The notes: generated by a model not told the origin, from the sequence alone. A stretch of DNA of 18,214 bases from Woeseiaceae bacterium (GCA_022866645.1 JALHUQ010000263.1:1-18214), one strand, 5' to 3'; positions 1-7,388 are shown, numbered from the stretch's first letter. Program-made: numbers and translations.

Positions 1-487
<487 letters not shown>

Positions 488-587
488 ATAACGCCAAAAT
501 GTTTTGGTTGTTGTGTGCGACATGGAATGCGACACGAAGATAAATCTCAGATTGTCAGAAATTTTCCGAATTGTTATTTTTTCCCAG

Positions 588-608
588 AAAAGGGGTCAGA
601 CCCCTTTT
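588..608. repeat. Palindrome with GGGGTCAGACCCC core (REP-like)
   Basis: A perfect 10-bp inverted repeat around a single central A: AAAAGGGGTC at 588-597 and GACCCCTTTT at 599-608, with two further T residues. As RNA it gives an eight-pair stem with a five-base loop and a U-run, so it resembles a weak intrinsic terminator even though it lies inside an rRNA operon. The GGGGTCAGACCCC core resembles short palindromes I remember as dispersed in proteobacterial genomes; that link is from memory and untested here. Confidence 0.6.
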
Positions 609-619
609 TTGACAGGAAT

Positions 620-662
620 AAGGATTTGTCAGATTACCCTTTAAAGGGGAGTCTGAATCCTT
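620..662. repeat. Interrupted long palindrome in the 23S-5S spacer
   Basis: Nested complementary arms: AAGGATT (620-626) with AATCCTT (656-662), CAGA (630-633) with TCTG (652-655), and CCCTTT (637-642) with AAAGGG (643-648), separated by small bulges. It shares the TCAGA/TCTGA and CCC/GGG elements of the palindrome at 588-608, as if the two were diverged members of one family placed as a pair. It ends about 15 bases before 5S rRNA, so it may also act as a processing stem. Confidence 0.55.
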
Positions 663-677
663 CTTCCTAAACCAGTT

Positions 678-796
678 TTCTGGCGGCAATAGCGAGTGGG
701 TACCACCCGATCCCTTTTCGAACTCGGAAGTGAAAACGCTCAGCGCCGATGGTAGTGTGGGGTCTCCCCATGTGAGAGTAGGACACCGCCAGGATT
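678..796 (+). rRNA. rrf: 5S ribosomal RNA
   Basis: Complete 5S rRNA of about 119 bases. The outer helix is formed by CTGGCGG near 680 and CCGCCAG at 786-792. Recognisable internal segments are the CGAACTCGGAAGTGAAA loop (719-735) and GCGCCGATGGTAGTGTGG (744-761). The exact ends are inferred from the E. coli molecule and may be off by one or two bases. It follows 23S in the same direction and is followed by a strong terminator, so it closes the rRNA operon. Confidence 0.96.
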
Positions 797-805
797 TATT
801 TTGAG

Positions 806-838
806 AAAGCCGCACCCCGAAAGGGTGCGGCTTTTTTT
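806..838 (+). terminator. Intrinsic terminator of the rRNA operon
   Basis: The stem AAAGCCGCACCC (806-817) pairs with GGGTGCGGCTTT (823-834) around a five-base loop, and the T-run continues to 838. This is a textbook rho-independent terminator ten bases after 5S rRNA. The symmetric A/T flanks would allow some function on the other strand too. Confidence 0.93.
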
Positions 839-876
839 ATGGTTTTTTTGGAGATCGGTCGGACGCGCTGAGAGAG

Positions 877-970
877 GCATCAAGCGCAGCAGTATTGGAA
901 CGCAGTTTGGTTGCTTTTTCACCCCGATCTCTACGGAATCTTCTTCAAATGAGGGCGCACAGTCCTGATG
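877..970 (+). repeat. Dispersed repeat, copy 1 (5'-truncated)
   Basis: Matches positions 2217-2302 of copy 2 with a single difference over 86 bases (T at 939 against C at 2279). It lacks the first 27 bases of the full element (GCGTATAAGAC...), so it has lost the left arm of the terminal dyad. On the right it shares CCTGATG with copy 3 beyond the point where copy 2 diverges, so the element reaches at least to 970. It lies between the rRNA terminator and the end of the OmpA-like gene. Confidence 0.93.
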
Positions 971-1018
971 GTCCGCGTTTTTTGCCTGTTTTCCCGCCTA
1001 TGCCCGTTTCGTTCCGGA

Positions 1019-2131
1019 TCAGCGATCCAGCGCCCGAAGTTCGACCCGCCGGTTTTCGGCCATGCCCTTCGCTGTCAGGCTGGACGCGTCCTTGTGCGAC
1101 TCGCCATAGCCGCGCACGGTCAGTCTCGCCGGGTTGACGCCTGCCTGCTCGAGATATTCACGCACGGCCTCGGCACGACGCAGCGACAGACCCATGTTGT
1201 ACTTCTCCGGGCCCCGTGAATCCGCGTAGCCGGCAATCTCGACCTGCAGGTCGGGATTACGCGATAAGGTCGATGCCGTCTTGTCGAGCATGTGTCTCGA
1301 CGTTTCGAGGACTACGTCGGAGTCGAACCCGAAGTAAATATTTGTCAGCTCGACGATTTCGCAGCCGTTTGAGTCCACTTTGGCGCCCGCCACGGTGCCG
1401 GGGCACTGATCCCGGTCATCGCTAACGCCGTCCCGGTCGCTGTCCGCAGGACAGCCTTCCGAATCGACCGCCGTGCCTGCAGGCGTGTTCGGGCATGCAT
1501 CCCACGCGTCAGAGACACCGTCGCCATCGCTGTCCGCTTCCGGCTCACTGGCCGCCGCCATTAGTGCAGGACCCGAACCGCCGCCAAACGAGTACTGGAG
1601 GCCGAGCGAACCGACCTGGTCCGTCAGGGAATTGTCGCTGTCGAAGGCATGTCGCAAGCGCCACTCGGCGCGCAGTGACCAGGGACTGTCGCCGAAGCGA
1701 ACCTTCAATCCGAGACCGCCCGTTGCCGTCATGTTGCTCGCCGTCGAGCCGGCGGGCGGCAAGCCGCCGAAATCTGGTTCTCCTACATTCGCGCGTAGAT
1801 AGCCCAGTCCACCGATGACATACGGGGAAAACCGGCTGTCCGGAAGGAAGTTCCCGATGGCATTGAAGCCGAGTTCCAGGTGTTCCTGGCCCGGAAAACC
1901 GTCAACGTCGTGGTAGCCGAGCAGACCCTCAAGCCAGAAGTGATCGCTCATCTCCCTACCGAGCTGAATCTGCCCGCCCGAAAAGGAATCGTCGATCTTT
2001 CGATCAGGGTCATCGTCGGTATAGCCAATCGACGGGCTAATGTACCAGTCGCCCTCGTCAGCTTCTGCCGCCAGTGAAACCAAAACCAGTGAAACCAAAA
2101 GGAATAGTGCGAGAGTGAGTAGCCTGAGCAT
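1019..2131 (-). CDS. OmpA/OprF-type outer membrane protein with TSP3 calcium-binding repeats
   Basis: A 370-residue protein expected to span the outer membrane and anchor it to peptidoglycan. Residues 1-24 form a signal peptide with a Leu/Val-rich core. Residues ~27-183 alternate in the way of an eight-stranded OmpA barrel. Residues ~199-260 hold two thrombospondin-type-3-like repeats (DSDGDGVSDAWDACP and DSDRDGVSDDRDQCP) with paired cysteines. Residues ~262-370 are an OmpA C-terminal domain with NIYFGFDSD, the peptidoglycan-contact segment AGYADSRG and LSLRRAEAV. Length and domain order suit the OprF group. The ATG at 2129-2131 has no clear Shine-Dalgarno sequence, but the signal peptide fixes the start. 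The gene lies between direct copies 1 and 2 of the dispersed repeat; the upstream copy might supply its promoter. Confidence 0.93.
   Translation of the reverse strand: MLRLLTLALFLLVSLVLVSLAAEADEGDWYISPSIGYTDDDPDRKIDDSFSGGQIQLGREMSDHFWLEGLLGYHDVDGFPGQEHLELGFNAIGNFLPDSRFSPYVIGGLGYLRANVGEPDFGGLPPAGSTASNMTATGGLGLKVRFGDSPWSLRAEWRLRHAFDSDNSLTDQVGSLGLQYSFGGGSGPALMAAASEPEADSDGDGVSDAWDACPNTPAGTAVDSEGCPADSDRDGVSDDRDQCPGTVAGAKVDSNGCEIVELTNIYFGFDSDVVLETSRHMLDKTASTLSRNPDLQVEIAGYADSRGPEKYNMGLSLRRAEAVREYLEQAGVNPARLTVRGYGESHKDASSLTAKGMAENRRVELRALDR
2071..2100. repeat. Exact 15-bp tandem duplication in the OmpA signal-peptide code
   Basis: CCAGTGAAACCAAAA occurs twice in a row (2071-2085 and 2086-2100). On the minus strand it encodes the repeated LVSLV run in the hydrophobic core of the OmpA signal peptide. 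Fifteen bases is five codons, so gain or loss of a unit keeps the frame. Confidence 0.9.
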
Positions 2132-2189
2132 TTTGGTCGCGTCGCTTGATGTCGTCGGGTAACAAGGTGTCCAGTTTAGACCTGCCGTG

Positions 2190-2302
2190 GCGTATAAGAC
2201 AAATAAACGCCCTTTTGCATCAAGCGCAGCAGTATTGGAACGCAGTTTGGTTGCTTTTTCACCCCGATCTCTACGGAACCTTCTTCAAATGAGGGCGCAC
2301 AG
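2190..2302 (+). repeat. Dispersed repeat, copy 2 (full length, 113 bp)
   Basis: Begins GCGTATAAGACAAATAAAC and ends GAGGGCGCACAG. A terminal dyad is visible: CGCCCT (2208-2213) with AGGGCG (2292-2297), extended by TTTG (2214-2217) with CAAA (2286-2289) across a two-base bulge. The whole element could therefore fold into one long hairpin. It lies 58 bases upstream of the OmpA-like gene. Read on the minus strand, a weak promoter-like pair is present (TTGATG, then CTTATA about 19 bases on). One minus-strand frame is open throughout, but the differences between copies all change amino acids, which argues against coding. Confidence 0.93.
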
Positions 2303-2383
2303 CTGCCCGTTTTCAGACCAGCCGATACCCTGTCGAAGCCGTTTCTGGTCGCAACACGGGTAAAGCGGGAAAATTCAGCTGAA

Positions 2384-2533
2384 TTAGCTAAACAGGCTAG
2401 CTTGTGGTGGCGCGCGAGGGTTGTGAATCCGTCCCCCTAAATCGAGCGACGATTTCTCCTGCAGAAGGGCCAGAATCTTCCTGATGACCACGGGATCCTC
2501 AATGCAGGCAGCTGACACCAGGGCGTAACTAAT
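2384..2533 (-). pseudogene. C-terminal remnant of an IS91-type (Y2) transposase
   Basis: The reverse strand has a 49-codon open stretch ending in TAA (2384-2386). It contains IEDPVVIRKILALL, then PRAPPQASLF just before the stop. This is the characteristic tail of IS91/IS801-like transposases as I know them: an IEDPxVIxxIL helix, then RAPPQ and a terminal LF. The zinc-finger region and catalytic tyrosines that should lie upstream are absent; the frame instead runs into the tRNA-Ser-like fragment at 2539. It is a dead scar of an old insertion. The identification is from motif memory, and a protein search would settle it. Confidence 0.65.
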
Positions 2534-2538
2534 ATATT

Positions 2539-2577
2539 GGAGAGGTGGCTGAGTGGGTCTGGGAGTTCGAACCCAGT
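2539..2577 (+). pseudogene. Decayed tRNA-Ser-like fragment
   Basis: GGAGAGGTGGCTGAGTGG (2539-2556) is the acceptor 5' strand and D-arm of a typical bacterial tRNA-Ser. It is followed almost at once by a T-arm-like GGGAGTTCGAACCC (2561-2574), with the anticodon and variable arms missing. A TCTCC at 2609-2613 could pair with the first five bases, but no proper T-stem or anticodon stem forms. I read it as an internally deleted tRNA remnant that is not functional. It sits 5 bases from the transposase remnant. Confidence 0.6.
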
Positions 2578-2613
2578 TCGAGATTGAGCAATCAACCTAA
2601 ATCAGGATTCTCC

Positions 2614-2807
2614 ACGAAACCGATAACCCGGCGCCCGTAGCCTCTGTCGCAACGCGACAAATTCGGCGTCCATTTCGTTGCCTGTGTTAGCACAAGACTG
2701 CGCCCGTTTCACACCCTATCACCTTCTCCAGATAAGCATCTGGGATATCACATTTCTCGCCCACGAGATGTTCCAGGCATGCCATCGTGTGGCCCTTCCA
2801 ACAGGTT
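2614..2807. other. Geneless stretch between the tRNA remnant and the fabD-like gene
   Basis: I find no convincing gene here. The minus strand has two short open stretches, about 32 codons from an ATG beginning MACLEHLVGEKCDIPD and 23 codons beginning MDAEFVALRQRLRAP, neither recognisable nor preceded by a good Shine-Dalgarno sequence. They may be remains of a degraded gene. No terminator is visible downstream of the fabD-like stop at 2808. Confidence 0.5.
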
Positions 2808-3794
2808 TCAAACACCACGCACGAAACCCGCAGCCTGTTTGAGGGATTGGGTATTTATTGCCGCCAGGTAAAGCGCTTCGTGACCGGCGGCGCGCAGTGC
2901 CTTCTTAGTGATGCCTTCCAGGTTCGGTCGCTTCTCCGCAGCATCACTCGCGGCTCCTATTCCGCCGCCAAATTCAATGATCATCTTGATCCCATCAGCG
3001 AATGTCGTCTGCAAATTTGAATTCCACTTCACTGGATGAAATAACTGAAAGAACAAATGCGCTTTGATGTCTGACGGATCGGATTCGTGATAGGTACCTG
3101 TGAAATTAGACAATACCTTCACTTCAGATGGACTGAATTCAGCCGCGTCCAGGACAGGCCGAAAATATTGTGCGGCTTTGACCATATAGTAGGTATGGAA
3201 AGCACCCTCTGTTTTCAATCGAACTGGACGCCTCCGCTCACCGCTGTCTTGAACCGCCTTTTCCACCAAGGCGAGATCTTCAGGTCGACCGCCAATTACG
3301 GTCTGTTGGGGCAGGTTGTAACCAGCAACTGCGCAGTGGTAACGCTCGGCAATGGGTCGAATGGTATCGAGATCCAATGCGTAAACGCTCATTTCACCCT
3401 CACCGTGTGCGCCCATCAGCTCTCCTCGTTTCTGCACCAGTTTAAGCGCGTTTTCGAAACTGAGGACCTTCGCTGCAACCAGTGCTGAGTACTCGCCAAG
3501 ACTGTGTCCTGCGGCCATAGCTGGTTTTAGGCGATCATCAGTCAATTCCCTGAAGACCTCCAGGCAAGCGATGGAATGGGTCAGCAGGGCAACTTGCGTG
3601 TAGCGTGTCTGATTGAGCTTCTCCTCCGGGTCATTAAAGGAAAGCTCCGCAACATCGTAACCAATGACGTTGCTGGCCTGCGCATAGACTTTTCTGGCGA
3701 TAGCATAATCGTCGCAGAGATCGCTACCCATACCCGGATACTGGGACCCCTGCCCGGGGAAGACGTATAGAATGTGTTGTTCGCACTCAAGCAT
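2808..3794 (-). CDS. fabD: Malonyl-CoA:ACP transacylase (FabD-type acyltransferase)
   Basis: A 328-residue acyltransferase that moves a malonyl group from CoA to an acyl carrier protein in the cytoplasm, via a serine ester. It shows VFPGQGSQ near the N-terminus, the nucleophile elbow GHSLGEYSA (Ser98), the carboxylate-binding arginine in QKRGELM (Arg123) and the catalytic histidine in GAFHT (His200). These align with E. coli FabD Ser92, Arg117 and His201. The GAFH motif resembles malonyl-type rather than methylmalonyl-type (YASH) sites. The loop GEMSVYAL replaces the usual GAMAAxxG. An in-frame TTG at 3809 is possible, but the ATG at 3794 suits the family; no strong Shine-Dalgarno sequence decides. 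The gene lies 74 bases after the VOC gene and apart from any fab cluster, so it may be an extra FabD or a trans-acting AT for a dedicated carrier protein. Confidence 0.85.
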   Translation of the reverse strand: MLECEQHILYVFPGQGSQYPGMGSDLCDDYAIARKVYAQASNVIGYDVAELSFNDPEEKLNQTRYTQVALLTHSIACLEVFRELTDDRLKPAMAAGHSLGEYSALVAAKVLSFENALKLVQKRGELMGAHGEGEMSVYALDLDTIRPIAERYHCAVAGYNLPQQTVIGGRPEDLALVEKAVQDSGERRRPVRLKTEGAFHTYYMVKAAQYFRPVLDAAEFSPSEVKVLSNFTGTYHESDPSDIKAHLFFQLFHPVKWNSNLQTTFADGIKMIIEFGGGIGAASDAAEKRPNLEGITKKALRAAGHEALYLAAINTQSLKQAAGFVRGV

Positions 3795-3868
3795 GGCACT
3801 AATACCCAAGATGTTCGCAAAAGCGAAGATTAGTCACGAGCATAGGGGAAAGCAAATCGTGAATTAAG

Positions 3869-4342
3869 CTACGCGAGCCTCTCGAAAGCTTCGCGTACTT
3901 CCGACGGCGCCTGGACGAGCTCGATCAATACACCTTCCCCGCCGATGGGAAACTCTTCGTCCGCTTTCGGATGAATGAAGCAGATGTCGAAACCGGATGC
4001 TCCCTTGCGGATACCACCCGGTGCAATACGTACACCACGAGTTTGTAGCCAACTCACCGCTGTCTTCAGATCGTCGATCCACAACCCCACGTGATTGAGT
4101 GGCGGGCTCTGCACCCTGGGTTTCTTGTCGGGATCGAGCGGCTGCATCAGATCAACCTCAACTTTGAGGGGGCCGGAGCCGACGACCGCAATGTCTTCGT
4201 CGACATTTTCAGAGACGCTCTGGTAAGTACCACTGAATTCGAGACCCAGCGTATCTACCCATAATGTGCGCAGGCGGTGCTTGTCCGGACCGCTCACCGC
4301 GATCTGCTGAATACCCAGCACTTTAAATGGCCGGTCACTCAT
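3869..4342 (-). CDS. VOC-family protein, probable methylmalonyl-CoA epimerase
   Basis: A 157-residue vicinal-oxygen-chelate protein with two betaalphabetabetabeta modules. Its place between meaB and fabD in a propionyl-CoA cluster suggests epimerisation of methylmalonyl-CoA, which the mutase needs. Candidate metal ligands are Glu62 or Asp64 (VEVDLMQP), His84 (LNHVGLW) and Glu141 (VLIELVQ). The first ligand, normally His in an I-D/N-H-I motif, is Gln13 (GIQQIAV). Glutamine fills that position in human glyoxalase I, so metal binding is possible, but the substitution is unusual for an epimerase. The start is set by a GGAGG (4348-4352) six bases before the ATG at 4342; a GTG at 4354 lies within that site. 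The family fold is clear; the substrate is inferred from neighbours. Confidence 0.8.
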   Translation of the reverse strand: MSDRPFKVLGIQQIAVSGPDKHRLRTLWVDTLGLEFSGTYQSVSENVDEDIAVVGSGPLKVEVDLMQPLDPDKKPRVQSPPLNHVGLWIDDLKTAVSWLQTRGVRIAPGGIRKGASGFDICFIHPKADEEFPIGGEGVLIELVQAPSEVREAFERLA

Positions 4343-4347
4343 AGGTA

Positions 4348-4352
4348 CCTCC
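4348..4352 (-). promoter_or_regulatory. Shine-Dalgarno site deciding the VOC gene start
   Basis: GGAGG on the minus strand, five bases clear of the ATG at 4342-4340. It rules out the longer GTG-initiated reading, whose start codon would overlap the site. Confidence 0.8.
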
Positions 4353-4369
4353 ACGCTTGAATCGTAGTC

Positions 4370-5386
4370 TCATTGTTTGCGCCGCTTGAGAAATATCTCA
4401 AGCAATTGCCTTGCGGCGACGGTCGGCGGGATCCGACCCTCGCTAGCCGCAGCCTCAAGGGCCGGAATTTGATTGCGCACCTGCGGGTCACTTTGTAGCG
4501 CAGTGACGAGGTTATTGCTCACCTCTGACCACATCCAGTCGCGGGATTGCGCCGCACGGCGCGTTGTGAACTGGCCACTGGCGTCGAGCATTTCGCGGTG
4601 GCGCAAGGCGACCTCCCAGGCTTCGGCGATGCCCACCCCGTCGCGGGCGGAACAGGTCTGAACCTCGACCTTCCAGTTCGCCGATCGGGGATGCAGCAGT
4701 GTCAGCGCGCTACGATAGGCCGCTGCGGTTCGCCCGGCGAGCGCCAGCAGGTCGTCATCGGCCTTGTTGATAAGGATGAGGTCAGCCAATTCCATGATGC
4801 CACGTTTGATGCCCTGGAGGTCATCGCCACCGCCCGGCAAAAGCAGCAATACGAACATATCGGTCATATCCGCCACCTTGGTTTCGGACTGGCCGACACC
4901 GACGGTCTCCACGATGATGACGTCGAAACCGGCCGCCTCACAGAGTATTAAGGCCTCGCGGCTGCGCCGGGTGACGCCGCCCAGCGTATCGCCTGCAGGC
5001 GAAGGTCGGATGTAGGCCTCACTGCGACGTGACAGCAACTCCATACGTGTTTTGTCGCCCAGAATGGAACCGCCGCTGATCGCTGAAGAAGGATCCACGG
5101 TGAGCACTGCCACTCGGTGTCCGGCATCAATTACGTGGTTGCCAAGAGCCTCGACAAAGGTCGACTTGCCAACCCCCGGAACTCCCGAGATCCCCAGCCG
5201 AATTGAATTGCCCGCGTGTGGTATCAGGCGCTCGAGCAGGGCGCTGGCCGCAGCACGGTGATCCTGATGCGTGGACTCTATCAATGTGATGGCCCGCGCA
5301 AGCGCACGCCGGTTCCCTTCGAGCACACCGTTGGCCAGTGCTTCGGTTTCCTGCTCCCCAACCCCCTCGCTTCTTTGCGATGACAC
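4370..5386 (-). CDS. meaB: MeaB/ArgK-type GTPase, chaperone of methylmalonyl-CoA mutase
   Basis: A 338-residue G3E-family GTPase that gates cobalamin loading and protects the B12 mutase from inactivation. Motifs seen: Walker A GVPGVGKS (68-75), VDPSS with the switch region (98-101), ETVGVGQSE (160-168) and the guanine-specificity motif NKAD (207-210). Length is normal for the family. It starts with GTG at 5386, eight bases after a GGAG that overlaps the last codons of pccA, so translation is probably coupled. It lies downstream of the mutase and carboxylase genes and 27 bases before the VOC gene. Old annotations call this family a lysine/arginine/ornithine transport kinase; the context here rules that reading out. 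Confidence 0.95.
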   Translation of the reverse strand: MSSQRSEGVGEQETEALANGVLEGNRRALARAITLIESTHQDHRAAASALLERLIPHAGNSIRLGISGVPGVGKSTFVEALGNHVIDAGHRVAVLTVDPSSAISGGSILGDKTRMELLSRRSEAYIRPSPAGDTLGGVTRRSREALILCEAAGFDVIIVETVGVGQSETKVADMTDMFVLLLLPGGGDDLQGIKRGIMELADLILINKADDDLLALAGRTAAAYRSALTLLHPRSANWKVEVQTCSARDGVGIAEAWEVALRHREMLDASGQFTTRRAAQSRDWMWSEVSNNLVTALQSDPQVRNQIPALEAAASEGRIPPTVAARQLLEIFLKRRKQ

Positions 5387-5391
5387 CTGCG

Positions 5392-7377
5392 CTACTCCAA
5401 CTCCATGATCTTGTCACCCACGGCAAGGCTGGCACCGGTCTTGAAGTGGATACTGGCTACGATTCCATCGCGTTCGGCATACAGCGTATTCTCCATTTTC
5501 ATGGCCTCGACAACCGCCAACTCGTCGCCAGCATTGACCGCATCGCCTTCTTTCACGGCGACCGACACCAACAGCCCCGGCATGGGTGAAAGCAGGTACT
5601 TGGACATATCCGGAGCTGTCTTCACCGGCATGTACTTCAGGAGTTCAGCCGCCCGTGGAGTGAGTATCCACACATCGGCTTGGGAACCGCCATGAAGGAG
5701 GCGATAGGTCTGCTCATTGCGCTCTACCTGAACGAAGACCTTTTTGCCATTGATGGAGCCATCGAAGAGGTGCTGCCCAAACTCCCACTTACTGCGTACA
5801 GCATAGGTACTGCCGTTGTAATGCACATCGTGGCCGCCTTCAACGGGCACAACAGAGACAGGATGGTGCTGATCGTCCATTACCACCACCCAGTCTTCGG
5901 GTACGAGGCGCTCATGCCCGGACAATTGGCCATCGATCTGAGCGGCACGATCTCGGTGGCCGCGAAGCATGGCGGCTGCGACGGTGATGAACGTCGCGGG
6001 ATCCTCGTGCGGCAGGTCCGCCGGGTGGAAGCCGTCCGGATACTCTTCACCAATCATATTGGTGCTCATGTTCCCGTCCACGAAGCGCGGATGTACCATC
6101 AGCGCCGACAAGAAGCTGAGGTTGCTGGAGACGCCGCGAATAAGAAAGCGATCAAGCGCCGTGCGCATGTGTGCTGTGGCCTCTTCACGGTTGGCACCAT
6201 AAGTGATGAGTTTCGCAATCATCGGGTCGTAGTACATGGAGACTTCGCCGCCTTCATAAACGCCAGTGTCTACACGCACATGTTTATCCTCCTCGGGCGG
6301 GCGGTAGTACACGAGGCGGCCAGTGGAGGGCAGAAAGTTGCGGAATGGATCCTCGGCATAAACCCGGGATTCAATAGCCCAGCCATTGATGCCCACGTCC
6401 GCCTGCGCAATTGGCAATTTTTCGCCATCTGCTACACGGATCATGAGTTCCACCAAATCGATGCCGGTTATCAGCTCCGTAACCGGGTGTTCCACTTGCA
6501 GGCGGGTGTTCATCTCCAGGAAATAGAAGTTGCGCTGCTTATCGACAATGAACTCCACAGTACCCGCGGACTCGTAATTCACTGCCTTTGCAAGAGCGAC
6601 TGCCTGCGCACCCATTTTCTTGCGGGTTTTCGCGTCAAGAAACGGCGACGGCGCTTCTTCAATCACTTTTTGGTGACGGCGCTGCAGGGAACATTCACGC
6701 TCGTTGAGATAGATCGTGTTGCCATGGCTGTCGGCCATGATCTGGATCTCGATATGGCGTGGATCTTCAATAAATTTCTCGATGAAGATGCGGTCGTCGC
6801 CGAAACTGGAGCGAGCCTCATTGCCGGCTCGCTCGAACCCGTCCCGGCACTCGTCGTCGTTGCGAGCCATACGCATGCCTTTGCCACCACCGCCTGCGGT
6901 GGCTTTAAGCATCACCGGGTAGCCGATCTCATTTGCGATCTTAACCGCATGTTCGCCGTCACGAATCACGTCGGTACATCCGGGTATGGTGTTTACACCT
7001 GCCTCATCAGCCAGTTTCTTGGATGTGATTTTGTCGCCCATAGCCTCAATGGCATGGGTGTTCGGGCCAATGAAGGTGATTCCCGCTGCCGCCAATGATT
7101 GGCAAAACCCGGAATTCTCGGAGAGAAATCCGTAGCCTGGGTGTACCGCCTGGGCACCGGTATCCAGGCAGGCCTGGAGAATCTTGTCCTTTAACAAATA
7201 GCTTTGAGCGGAAGCAGCAGGTCCGATGTGTACGGCCTCATCGGCCATTCGTACATGCAAGGCACCACGGTCCGCATCGGAATAGACGGCAACGGTCTTG
7301 ATGCCCATGTTGCGCGCAGACTTGATAACGCGGCAGGCAATCTCACCGCGGTTTGCGATCAGGATCTTATCGAACAC
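5392..7377 (-). CDS. pccA: Propionyl-CoA carboxylase alpha subunit (biotin carboxylase plus biotin carrier)
   Basis: A 661-residue biotin-dependent acyl-CoA carboxylase alpha chain. It carboxylates its own biotin with ATP and bicarbonate for transfer to propionyl-CoA on PccB. Seen: N-terminal biotin carboxylase beginning FDKILIANRGEIACRV, HPGYGFLSEN (79-88), the glycine-rich ATP-grasp loop KATAGGGGKG (158-167) and the active-site MNTRLQVEHPVTE. A less conserved linker follows, then a C-terminal biotinyl domain with AMKM, the biotinylated Lys627 lying 34 residues from the end as is usual. It starts with GTG at 7377 behind AGAGG, which overlaps the pccB stop; the gap to pccB is 11 bases. A 3-methylcrotonyl- or acetyl-CoA role is possible on sequence alone, but the mutase, MeaB and VOC neighbours favour propionyl-CoA. 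Confidence 0.95.
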   Translation of the reverse strand: MFDKILIANRGEIACRVIKSARNMGIKTVAVYSDADRGALHVRMADEAVHIGPAASAQSYLLKDKILQACLDTGAQAVHPGYGFLSENSGFCQSLAAAGITFIGPNTHAIEAMGDKITSKKLADEAGVNTIPGCTDVIRDGEHAVKIANEIGYPVMLKATAGGGGKGMRMARNDDECRDGFERAGNEARSSFGDDRIFIEKFIEDPRHIEIQIMADSHGNTIYLNERECSLQRRHQKVIEEAPSPFLDAKTRKKMGAQAVALAKAVNYESAGTVEFIVDKQRNFYFLEMNTRLQVEHPVTELITGIDLVELMIRVADGEKLPIAQADVGINGWAIESRVYAEDPFRNFLPSTGRLVYYRPPEEDKHVRVDTGVYEGGEVSMYYDPMIAKLITYGANREEATAHMRTALDRFLIRGVSSNLSFLSALMVHPRFVDGNMSTNMIGEEYPDGFHPADLPHEDPATFITVAAAMLRGHRDRAAQIDGQLSGHERLVPEDWVVVMDDQHHPVSVVPVEGGHDVHYNGSTYAVRSKWEFGQHLFDGSINGKKVFVQVERNEQTYRLLHGGSQADVWILTPRAAELLKYMPVKTAPDMSKYLLSPMPGLLVSVAVKEGDAVNAGDELAVVEAMKMENTLYAERDGIVASIHFKTGASLAVGDKIMELE

Positions 7378-7388
7378 CTGTAAATCCT

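Larger units (their letters stand above)
488..677 (+). other. 23S-5S intergenic spacer with two strong dyads, no tRNA
   Basis: The spacer between 23S and 5S rRNA is 190 bases long and I see no tRNA in it. It is AT-richer than its surroundings, apart from two palindromes listed separately (588-608 and 620-662). The first half (488-587) shows nothing I can assign beyond likely 23S processing sequence. The spacer should be transcribed with the rRNA operon, so the dyads would form hairpins in the precursor. Confidence 0.8.

Noticed and set aside
740..922. 60-codon minus-strand ORF beginning MKKQPNCVPILLRLM
   Set aside because: Its start lies in repeat copy 1 and it runs through the rRNA terminator and 5S rRNA. 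The three differences among repeat copies all change amino acids in this frame, so there is no sign of selection for a protein.
2539..2613. Functional tRNA-Ser gene
   Set aside because: The D-arm is good, but the T-arm follows directly with no anticodon or variable arm, and the rest does not fold as a tRNA.
3581..3820. 79-codon minus-strand ORF overlapping the fabD-like gene
   Set aside because: It lies in a shifted frame over the N-terminal half of a gene with clear FabD motifs; its translation is not protein-like.
5680..7098. 472-codon open frame on the plus strand
   Set aside because: It is antisense to pccA, whose motifs and length are unmistakable. High GC at third positions keeps the opposite frame open; the translation has no recognisable domain.
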